DNA of 15,989 bases, from the NCBI GenBank assembly GCA_050260275.1, contig JBLNBX010000105.1, positions 1 through 15,989 of the forward strand, read 5' to 3'. The first letter of the stretch is position 1, and each line of letters opens with the position of its first letter. A program made the translations under genes and the position numbers. The notes beneath the pieces are model-generated. The model was given only the letters and a program-made list of their open reading frames with translations, ran no database searches and was not told the origin of the DNA. Shown here one piece after another: positions 7,469 through 13,113 of this stretch. The DNA is from DATMXS01 sp050260275. Lineage in GTDB: Bacteria; Acidobacteriota; Terriglobia; Bryobacterales; Bryobacteraceae.

Positions 7469-8203
7469 TTACGAGCGCGTCGCCCAGAGCGGGAACTGCT
7501 CCATCGCCCGCGTGTCCGAACGCTCGAGAACGAGCGAGCGCAGCCCGTGCAACTGCTGCGGCCGCTTGTTCGGAGCGGGCTCGGCCGCTGCCGGGTCGCC
7601 GCCGACGTTCTGCAAATTTCTCAGCCCGTACAGCGCCAACTCGAAACGGTCCTTCACGCCGACCTTTTGGAACAGCCGCGAGAGATAGACCTTCACGGTG
7701 CCTTCGGAGATGGCGAGCGCCGAGGCGATTTCCTTGTTCTTCAGCCCCTGTGAGAGCAACCCAACCAACTGGCTTTCCCTCTTCGTCAGCGTCACCATCT
7801 TAGCCGAGAGGAAGCTGGCTGTAAGGGTCTTGTCGAACCAGAGCTCGCCCTCGGACACTTTTTTCAGGCACTTGGCGAGCAAGTCCGGAGAAAGCGTCTT
7901 CCGCAGGACACCGCGCACGCCCATCTCCATCGCCTGATACGCAAGCTCGGTGGAAATCGAGCGAACCCACAGGACCAGGCGGCAAGACGGATACTCGCGG
8001 CGGAGCTGGGTCAGCATACCAAACGTAACATTCGGCGTGAGGTCGATCAGCAGGACATCCGGACGGTGCGTTTGCACGGCGGCGGCCAGTTCCGAAGGGG
8101 AGCCGCAGACCGCGACGTTCTCCAACCCAGGCGCTGAGGATAGTACTGAAGTAAACCCGGCGGCAAGCACCGGTTCGTCGGTTAACAGTAGCACGCAGGC
8201 CAT
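7469..8203 (-). CDS. NarL/FixJ-family response regulator (receiver plus LuxR-type HTH)
   Basis: A 244-residue protein. The receiver domain (about 1-120) has the acidic pair D9-E10, the likely phosphoacceptor D54 (in PDVLLIDLTP), S82 at the switch Ser/Thr position and K102. The LuxR/GerE helix-turn-helix (about 138-195) has LTKRESQLVGLLSQGLKNKE and ISEGTVKVYLSRLFQKVGVK. So it is probably a phosphorylation-controlled DNA-binding regulator. A further 45 or so C-terminal residues are not part of either domain. ATG 8203 is preferred over an in-frame TTG at 8233, because it follows GGGAG (8216-8220) and the TTG lies inside the probable -10 box. No histidine kinase is present, so its partner is elsewhere. 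It is divergent from pilZ and the tad cluster across a region rich in NarL-like TAC boxes, which makes it a candidate regulator of the pilus genes. Confidence 0.85.
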   Translation of the reverse strand: MACVLLLTDEPVLAAGFTSVLSSAPGLENVAVCGSPSELAAAVQTHRPDVLLIDLTPNVTFGMLTQLRREYPSCRLVLWVRSISTELAYQAMEMGVRGVLRKTLSPDLLAKCLKKVSEGELWFDKTLTASFLSAKMVTLTKRESQLVGLLSQGLKNKEIASALAISEGTVKVYLSRLFQKVGVKDRFELALYGLRNLQNVGGDPAAAEPAPNKRPQQLHGLRSLVLERSDTRAMEQFPLWATRS

Positions 8204-8232
8204 GTGGGGTATCCACTCCCGAGAGTGTTCCA

Positions 8233-8263
8233 ATTATGCGACAAGAACGAGTGCCGTGGTCAA
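8233..8263 (-). promoter_or_regulatory. Probable promoter of the response-regulator gene
   Basis: On the minus strand TTGACC (8258-8263) and CATAAT (8233-8238) match the sigma-70 consensus at 5 of 6 positions each. The spacer is 19 bases, longer than ideal. The predicted transcript start near 8226 leaves a leader of about 23 bases carrying GGGAG before ATG 8203. Confidence 0.42.
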
Positions 8264-8344
8264 TGTTTTTTCCGCCAGAATTAAGCATCAAGGCAAAATT
8301 GACAGGAAAAGGGCAAATAAAAGGGGAAGGTGCGCTATTTTGAC

Positions 8345-8484
8345 TAGTACCAGACGCGCATTTCTATCACCCCATACCAGGACTTTCAGTTTACCCTCCG
8401 ATGCGGTTAGTACTGACCTAGATACTCCCATAGTACTCATAGAACGTACTGGCTCAGGCTGGCGGCATACTCCTACCAGGTACC
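8345..8484. repeat. Array of TACT/TACC boxes, candidate regulator binding sites
   Basis: TAGTAC occurs at 8345-8350, 8408-8413 and 8431-8436. TACT cores start at 8411, 8423, 8434, 8447 and 8468, giving steps of 12, 11, 13 and 21 bases, close to helical phasing. TACCAG occurs at 8348, 8375 and 8474. Two heptamers, TACTCAT (8434-8440) and TACTCCT (8468-8474), match the NarL-type consensus TACYYMT. Assignment to the adjacent NarL-family protein is inference. Confidence 0.4.
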
Positions 8485-8547
8485 CGACCGGGGTCTTCGG
8501 GAGCTGACGACTCAAGCGTTACAGTTATTGCCACTTATTCCTCCAAA

Positions 8548-8585
8548 AGGTTAACGTTAACCTCGGACAGTGGATTACCGTAACC
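8548..8585. promoter_or_regulatory. Paired palindromic operator-like sites upstream of pilZ
   Basis: AGGTTAACGTTAACCT (8548-8563) is a perfect 16-base palindrome. GGATTACCGTAACC (8572-8585) is a related imperfect one (10 of 14 positions shared), centred about 23 bases further on. They lie 55-90 bases before the pilZ start, a typical operator position. The protein that binds is unknown. Confidence 0.45.
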
Positions 8586-8639
8586 TTTTTCGGTCTTGCC
8601 CGCATCTAGCCTTAGGGTGTATCTCTACAACAGGTCACC

Positions 8640-9005
8640 ATGGACAGGCGCGCGGATCCCCGGATCGAGGTCAGGCTGCGGTGCCACGCTGTTCTGAGGG
8701 GCAATAACTCGCGTGTTTTTCTTGGTCAGACAGAAAACGTAAGCCGCAGTGGAGCGCTCCTTATCTGGGAAGGCGAACCTGGAAGAGCCACCCTGCCCAC
8801 CCCCGGAGATCTATTGACCTTGGATATCGAGTTGCCGGCGCACCGTTCGTTTGGACAGCGCTGTATGCACTGTGAGGCGGTGGTGACGAGGGTTATGGCC
8901 GAGAACGGCGGTCCGCCGCGGGTAGCGCTTCAGATCAGCCAGATGAGTTTCCGGCACAGCGTGTCGAGGCGAGCGCCGCGCCAGGCGAATTGCGCGTTGA
9001 TGTAG
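8640..9005 (+). CDS. Stand-alone PilZ domain protein (probable c-di-GMP receptor)
   Basis: A 121-residue protein that is essentially one PilZ domain. It has both c-di-GMP binding motifs: RxxxR as R4-A-D-P-R8, and [D/N]xSxxG as N33-V-S-R-S-G38. PilZ proteins bind cyclic di-GMP and act on motility, pili, secretion or exopolysaccharide machinery through protein contacts. There is no second domain; a basic tail (RRAPRQ) ends the protein. ATG 8640 directly starts the domain; an AGG about 10 bases upstream is the only ribosome binding candidate. It lies 207 bases upstream of the Flp pilin gene on the same strand, suggesting that it adjusts the Tad pilus to c-di-GMP. The direct partner (CpaE or CpaF, for example) cannot be told from sequence. 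Confidence 0.85.
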   Translation: MDRRADPRIEVRLRCHAVLRGNNSRVFLGQTENVSRSGALLIWEGEPGRATLPTPGDLLTLDIELPAHRSFGQRCMHCEAVVTRVMAENGGPPRVALQISQMSFRHSVSRRAPRQANCALM

Positions 9006-9065
9006 GTGGATTGTGTGCGCGAATGGCTGCGTACGCGGCCTGCCACGCGGGCATCAGGTTTTGTT

Positions 9066-9196
9066 TTAGGTTCCGGCGCCGGGGCGCAAAGCCGCGGGCG
9101 TCGCGAGGTTTTCGCCGCACTGCGCGGCGGAATGGAGGGTGGCTGCGAGGCCACCAGTCGGTGTTAAAAGAGGGGTGACCTCTGGGGTCGCCCATT
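9066..9196 (+). ncRNA. Structured flp leader with c-di-GMP-I (GEMM)-like core, candidate riboswitch
   Basis: The flp leader contains GGGGCGCAAAGCCGCGGG (9081-9098), close to the strongly conserved G-x-CGCAAAGCC-x-CGGG half of the c-di-GMP-I (GEMM) aptamer. Just 5', AGGTTCC-GGCGCC-GG could form the paired arm, but the usual GGCAAACC is replaced by GGTTCC and no GAAA tetraloop is seen. On the 3' side are three perfect or near-perfect hairpins: 9113-9129 (CGCCGC/GCGGCG), 9138-9155 (GGTGGC/GCCACC) and 9173-9193 (8 pairs with one G-U). The GGTGGC hairpin is placed like the GGTAGC...TTACC arm of GEMM. The last hairpin ends 7 bases before the flp ribosome binding site. A divergent or degenerate member is the best reading. 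A different structured leader is also possible. Confidence 0.33.
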
Positions 9197-9200
9197 GCGC

Positions 9201-9205
9201 GAGGA
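9201..9205 (+). promoter_or_regulatory. flp: Ribosome binding site of flp
   Basis: GAGGA lies 7 bases before ATG 9213 and decides this start over the in-frame TTG at 9195. The CCTC at 9179-9182 is complementary to its GAGG and could hide it when not paired with AGAGG (9169-9173). Confidence 0.6.
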
Positions 9206-9212
9206 AAACTCA

Positions 9213-9395
9213 ATGAATACGCTCCGTAATTTCTTCCGTGAAGAAGAAGGCCAGGACCTGGTGGAATACACCCTCCTGCTGGCCTTCGTGGCGCTTGCTG
9301 CGGCCGCGATCCTGATGAGCGCGAGCAACAGCATCGAGACCATCTGGACCTCCGCTCAAACACAGTTGGAGCAAGCGGCAAGCAGCGTTCCATAG
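9213..9395 (+). CDS. flp: Flp/Fap-type pilin (major Tad pilus subunit)
   Basis: A 60-residue prepilin. The 13-residue leader (ending REEEG) is followed by the Flp processing motif: cleavage after G13 before Q14-D-L-V-E18-Y19, with the conserved Glu at +5 and Tyr at +6. A hydrophobic helix (LLLAFVALAAAAILM, about 21-35) and a short C-terminal tail rich in Gln, Ala and Ser complete the typical 47-residue mature Flp pilin. It is processed by the TadV/CpaA peptidase (not in the window) and polymerised by the CpaF/TadB/TadC machine encoded downstream. It stands alone between a long structured leader and a strong terminator, which should allow a separate, higher expression level than the assembly genes. 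Confidence 0.93.
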   Translation: MNTLRNFFREEEGQDLVEYTLLLAFVALAAAAILMSASNSIETIWTSAQTQLEQAASSVP

Positions 9396-9410
9396 TAACA
9401 GCAGGATGGG

Positions 9411-9443
9411 GCGGGGCGCGCTTCCCGGCGTGCCCCGCTTTTT
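9411..9443 (+). terminator. Intrinsic (Rho-independent) terminator after flp
   Basis: GCGGGGCGCGC (9411-9421) pairs with GCGTGCCCCGC (9428-9438) over 11 base pairs with one G-U, loop TTCCCG, followed by TTTTT (9439-9443). It lies 16 bases after the flp stop and before cpaB. Full or partial termination here would separate abundant pilin mRNA from the assembly genes. Confidence 0.88.
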
Positions 9444-9500
9444 ATCGCGCTCTGTTAGATAGTTCCATAAGTACTACTGCCGGTCGGATAGAGGCGTTCC
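9444..9500 (+). promoter_or_regulatory. Short spacer before cpaB, possible promoter/operator and RBS
   Basis: After the terminator 57 bases remain before cpaB. They include AAGTACTACT (9469-9478), which repeats the AGTACT/TACT motif found upstream of pilZ, and GAGG (9491-9494) six bases before ATG 9501. No convincing -35/-10 pair was found, so cpaB may depend on read-through or on an activated promoter. Confidence 0.4.
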
Positions 9501-10367
9501 ATGGACAAACGGCTAATCACATTGGTCGCGGCGGCGATCCTCATAGCGGGCGCCGCGACGCTGGTCTTCTATAGATTGGTTTCGGGGCGCGCCAAAGCGC
9601 AGCCTCCAAAGCCGACGGCGATGCTGGTAGTCGCCGCGCGCGACCTCGAGATCGGCACGCTGATCCGCGAGCCGGACGTCAAGCTCGTCGGCTGGACCGG
9701 AACGGTTCCGAAAGGCGCGCTGACCGTGCTGTCGGACGCCATCGGCCGCGGGGTCGTGTCATCCGTATACACAGGTGAACCCGTGCTGGATGCGCGGCTC
9801 GCGCCCAAGGGCGCCGGTGGAGGCCTTGCCGCCACAATCCCGCCTGGCATGCGCGCCGTCGCCGTGCGCGTGAACGAGATCATCGGCCTCGCGGGATTCG
9901 TGACCCCAGGCATGAGGGTGGACGTCCTCATAGCCGGCGATCCGCCAAACGGATCCAAAGCCGTCGGGACGGTTTCGAAGACCCTGTTGCAGAATATCGA
10001 AGTCCTTTCGGCCGGACAGAATATCCAGAAAGACTCCGCGGGAAAGCCCATCTCTGTCCCCGTGGTTAACCTGCTCGTTACGCCCGAGCAGGCCGAGATT
10101 CTCAGCCTGGCCAGCACCGAGACTAAGATCCAGTTGGTCTTGCGGAACCCGCTCGACACTGAGATAGCAAAGACAACCGGAACAGCCGTGGCGAACCTCT
10201 TCACCGGGACCGCTTTCAAGCAACCCGAAGCGCCGCGGCCGCGGCCCGTGAGGGCGGCGGCAGCCCCGAAACCGGAGCCCAAGCCGAAGCCAGAACCCGT
10301 TGTTGTTGAAGTCTTTCAAGGCGGTAAACGAACCGAATCGAAATTCGAGGGAACTCCGGAGGACTAA
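9501..10367 (+). CDS. cpaB: Flp pilus assembly protein CpaB/RcpC
   Basis: A 288-residue protein with an N-terminal membrane anchor (about 5-24), a SAF-like domain (about 41-105, beginning VVAARDLEIGTLIREPDVKL) and an RcpC/CpaB domain (about 110-230, with IPPGMRAVAVRVNEIIGLAG and PGMRVDVLIA). Its tail is rich in Pro, Lys and Glu (PKPEPKPKPEP), probably a periplasmic spacer. CpaB/RcpC works with the secretin in the outer part of the Tad machine; the SAF domain may contact peptidoglycan or glycans. It is the first gene of the assembly operon, with a good ribosome binding site, and ends 5 bases before cpaC. Confidence 0.92.
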   Translation: MDKRLITLVAAAILIAGAATLVFYRLVSGRAKAQPPKPTAMLVVAARDLEIGTLIREPDVKLVGWTGTVPKGALTVLSDAIGRGVVSSVYTGEPVLDARLAPKGAGGGLAATIPPGMRAVAVRVNEIIGLAGFVTPGMRVDVLIAGDPPNGSKAVGTVSKTLLQNIEVLSAGQNIQKDSAGKPISVPVVNLLVTPEQAEILSLASTETKIQLVLRNPLDTEIAKTTGTAVANLFTGTAFKQPEAPRPRPVRAAAAPKPEPKPKPEPVVVEVFQGGKRTESKFEGTPED

Positions 10368-10372
10368 TACCC

Positions 10373-11923
10373 GTGCGAGCTATCAAACGAAGTCGAGGCG
10401 CAGCGATGGCGTTCTGCTGGTTGTTGCTGCTGTGCTTCGCCCGTCAGGTCACGTTACAGGCGGCCGAGGGCGAAGCCCGCGATCTGGTTGTTACCGCGGG
10501 TAAGTCGCTGGTGGTGGAGAGCCCCGTACAGATACAAAGGATCGCGGTGGGCGACGCCAGAATAGCCGAGGCGGTTGCAGTCAGCCCGCGCGAGGTGCTC
10601 ATCAACGGCAAGGCGCCGGGCGAGACCAGCCTAATAGTGTGGCAACAGGGCGGCAATCGCCTGCTGTTCGATCTGCAGGTGCGCGCCAGCACAACGAAGC
10701 TCGAGGCCGTGCGCGAGCAAATCCGCAAGGAGATGCCCGGCCAGGATGTGTCGCTCGCGGTCGAGGACGGCACGGTCTTCGTGAGCGGCACGGTTTCCGA
10801 CATGACGGCGGCCAACCGCGCGCTGACGCTTGCCGCGGCCCTTGGGAAGCCGGTAAACCTGCTGAACGTGAAGGTTCCCCCGGTAGAACAGCAGGTGTTG
10901 CTGCAGGTGCGGTTCGCCAACGTCGACCGCAACGCAACCCAGGAACTGGGAGCGAATATCTTCAGCCTGGGCGCGACGAACCCGATCGGCCGCACCACGA
11001 CGCAGCAGTTCTCCGCTCCAAACATGAGTATGCAGGACAACCGGGTCCAGGCAACCTTCACTGACCTGCTGAACATCTTCCTCTTCCGGCCCGACCTGAA
11101 CCTCGGAGCGACTATTCGCGCGCTGCAGGCCAGGCGGCTCCTCGAGATGCTGGCCGAACCGAATCTCCTTGCCATGAACGGGCGGCCTGCGAACATGCTG
11201 GCCGGCGGCGAGTTCCCCGTGCCGGTGGTGCAATCGGGCATCTCAGGCGGAGGCGCGGTTACGATTCAGTGGCGGGAGTTCGGCATCAAGCTCAATTTCA
11301 CTCCGTACATCACGCCGCGGGGGACCATCCGGTTGAAGCTTACGCCGGAAGTGAGCTCACTCGACTTCTCCAATGCCGTGACGATCTCGGGTTTCACGGT
11401 CCCGGCGCTCGCTACGCGCCGCGTCGATACCGAGGTTGAACTGGAGTCGGGGCAGAGCTTCGCGATAGCCGGCCTGCTTAACAATCAGGTGCTTGATAGC
11501 TGGAGCAAGATACCAGGTTTGGGCGACATCCCGCTGATAGGCAAGATCTTCCAGTCCAAGGCGGCTAATAAATCGAACACAGAACTGCTGGTAGTGGTCA
11601 CGCCTGAGATCGTAAGGCCGATCCCGAAGGAACAGACGCCCCCGGCAGTTGTGTTTCCGGAGCCGTTCGTCGAAGGCGCTTCCCCGGCGCCTCCGCGGAC
11701 GCCTGGTATAGAGGTGACCGGACCGGTTCCCGTGACGCCTCCTCTAGATGCAGTTCCGTATCAACAGCTCGATCAATTGCAGGAGCAGATGAAGGACAAG
11801 CCGGCCACGCCGCAGATCCCGACGCTTCAGCTCGTGCCGCTTCAGATGCCGGTGCAGGCCGCCCCAGCGGCGGCGCCCGCAGCGGCCGGAGGAGGCGGGG
11901 ACTCGGCGGCGCAGGCCAGATAG
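10373..11923 (+). CDS. cpaC: Type II/IV secretin CpaC/RcpA (outer-membrane pore of the Tad pilus)
   Basis: A 516-residue protein. GTG 10373 is chosen because GGAGGA precedes it by 9 bases and it gives a full signal peptide (MRAIKRSR, then AFCWLLLLCF). The pilus-type N domain (about 37-105, with IAVGDARIAEAVAVSPREVL), a BON-like domain (about 108-165) and the secretin domain (about 170-420) follow in order. Secretin hallmarks are LAEPNLLAMNGRPANMLAGG before EFPVPVV, and IPGLGDIPLIGKIF near the end. About 100 residues rich in Pro, Ala and Gln follow, longer than needed for a pore and of unknown role. It forms the multimeric channel for the Flp fibre. Confidence 0.93.
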   Translation: MRAIKRSRGAAMAFCWLLLLCFARQVTLQAAEGEARDLVVTAGKSLVVESPVQIQRIAVGDARIAEAVAVSPREVLINGKAPGETSLIVWQQGGNRLLFDLQVRASTTKLEAVREQIRKEMPGQDVSLAVEDGTVFVSGTVSDMTAANRALTLAAALGKPVNLLNVKVPPVEQQVLLQVRFANVDRNATQELGANIFSLGATNPIGRTTTQQFSAPNMSMQDNRVQATFTDLLNIFLFRPDLNLGATIRALQARRLLEMLAEPNLLAMNGRPANMLAGGEFPVPVVQSGISGGGAVTIQWREFGIKLNFTPYITPRGTIRLKLTPEVSSLDFSNAVTISGFTVPALATRRVDTEVELESGQSFAIAGLLNNQVLDSWSKIPGLGDIPLIGKIFQSKAANKSNTELLVVVTPEIVRPIPKEQTPPAVVFPEPFVEGASPAPPRTPGIEVTGPVPVTPPLDAVPYQQLDQLQEQMKDKPATPQIPTLQLVPLQMPVQAAPAAAPAAAGGGGDSAAQAR

Positions 11924-11932
11924 GCAAACCAG

Positions 11933-13102
11933 ATGCTATGGCTTAGGACTGGTCTGGTCATCGAGAACGAGGCGCTCTGGGAAGAGGTCCAGCAAGCCCT
12001 CGAAGGCACGCCGGTGCGTGTTGCACTGAACGAGCGCAACGCCACTGACGTCCGAGGGATTGCCGCGCGCCTCGAATCGCTCGCTCTCGATGTCCTTTTT
12101 ATAGACATCACTGGGCTGGGTGACAGGTTAGAGGAGGCCTTGAGGACGATCAAGGCCGCGCCCAATGCACCGGTTATCATCGTTTTGAACGACCAAGCGT
12201 CGCCGGAGGCGATCCTGTCGGCGATGCGGGCGGGCGCAAGCGAATACCTGTACCCGCCTGTCGCGGATGGGCTTCGTAAAGCCATCGAGCGGCTTGCGTC
12301 CGAGCGCCGGACATCCACGTCACGCCAGCGCGGGCGCGTCTTCGCTTTCTTGTCGGTCAAGGGCGGCTGCGGCGCCACCACGATAGCCTGTCACGTTGCC
12401 GCGGAGATCGAGCGCTCGACGGGTGAGGACGTGCTGCTCGCCGATATGGATATGGAGAGCGGCATGATCGCCTTCCTGATGAAGGCGAAGGGCGCTTATT
12501 CGATGCTCGATGCCGCCCGGAATGTACACCGGCTTGACGCCAGCTATTGGAGCGCTCTCGTTTCGAACTCCAACGGCAGCAAGCTGGATATCATCAAGGC
12601 CCCGCCGGTCGGTTCTGTCAGGGAAACGCTGCCGCCGGAGCCCTTCCGGATGGTGCTGCAGTTCCTGCGCGCCAATTACCAGCACGTAGTCGTGGACCTG
12701 GGGCGCAGCCTGAGCCCGCTGACGCTCGGCGTACTGGATGAGGTCGACGAGATCTTCCTTATCTCCATGTTCGATCTTCCGGCGCTGCATCAGGCAAAGC
12801 AGGTGATCCACACGCTGCTGGACGCGGGATTCGGGCGGAACCAACTGCGGCTGGTCCTGAATCAGGCGCCCAAGCGCCCGGACATTACGTCCAGCGAGGT
12901 GCAGAAGGCCCTCGGCCTGCCGGTCTACGAGACGCTGCCCAACGACTACGCGGCGCTCTTTCAGGCGTACACGGACGGCAGCCTGCTGCCGCCCACCAGC
13001 GAGCTGGCGAGGCAGTTCGGGCAGTTGGCGTACAAGATAACCGGAGTGCAGCCCAAGGAGAGAGTAAAGCAGAAGTCCGCTCTTTCGCTGTTTCAGTTCT
13101 GA
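11933..13102 (+). CDS. cpaE: Pilus localisation ATPase CpaE/TadZ (receiver-like domain plus MinD/ParA-type ATPase)
   Basis: A 389-residue two-domain protein. The N-terminal receiver-like domain (about 5-125) keeps an Asp at the usual phosphorylation place (D58 in LDVLFIDIT), but has Tyr (Y107, in EYLYPP) where canonical receivers have the conserved Lys, so it is probably an atypical receiver, as in other CpaE proteins. The ATPase domain (about 135-370) has a deviant Walker A, K143-GGCGATT, and DMDMESG after the next strand. CpaE/TadZ localises at the pole or pilus site and recruits the machine. ATG 11933 gives a sensible start 9 bases after cpaC; the ribosome binding site is weak, suggesting coupled translation. 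It lies directly before cpaF, as usual. Confidence 0.92.
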   Translation: MLWLRTGLVIENEALWEEVQQALEGTPVRVALNERNATDVRGIAARLESLALDVLFIDITGLGDRLEEALRTIKAAPNAPVIIVLNDQASPEAILSAMRAGASEYLYPPVADGLRKAIERLASERRTSTSRQRGRVFAFLSVKGGCGATTIACHVAAEIERSTGEDVLLADMDMESGMIAFLMKAKGAYSMLDAARNVHRLDASYWSALVSNSNGSKLDIIKAPPVGSVRETLPPEPFRMVLQFLRANYQHVVVDLGRSLSPLTLGVLDEVDEIFLISMFDLPALHQAKQVIHTLLDAGFGRNQLRLVLNQAPKRPDITSSEVQKALGLPVYETLPNDYAALFQAYTDGSLLPPTSELARQFGQLAYKITGVQPKERVKQKSALSLFQF

Positions 13103-13113
13103 GTTGAGACAAC

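Larger units (their letters stand above)
8204..8639. promoter_or_regulatory. AT-richer divergent intergenic region, no gene seen
   Basis: This 436-base gap between the regulator (minus) and pilZ (plus) is visibly poorer in G+C than its surroundings. It contains the regulator promoter, an array of TACT/TACC boxes (8345-8484) and two related palindromes (8548-8585). A 75-codon minus-strand frame at 8288-8515 starts with TTG, lacks a ribosome binding site and is not considered real. A confident pilZ promoter could not be assigned. Confidence 0.6.

Noticed and set aside
8288..8515. 75-codon minus-strand frame in the 436-base intergenic region, ending in a hydrophobic stretch
   Set aside because: TTG start, no ribosome binding site, and it overlaps the array of TAC boxes; more likely regulatory DNA.
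9195..9212. TTG start six codons upstream of the flp ATG
   Set aside because: GAGGA at 9201-9205 fits ATG 9213, and the 13-residue leader from there is a normal Flp leader.
8204..9212. CRISPR array or mobile element in the repeat-containing intergenic DNA
   Set aside because: The repeats are 4-7 bases with irregular spacers, without long direct repeats, terminal inverted repeats or a transposase gene.
9006..9212. Sigma-54 (-24/-12) promoter before flp
   Set aside because: No GG-N10-GC element of the right form was found in the leader.
10489..10503. TTACC-GCG-GGTAA inverted repeat inside cpaC
   Set aside because: Short, within coding sequence, no sign of regulatory context; chance is likely.
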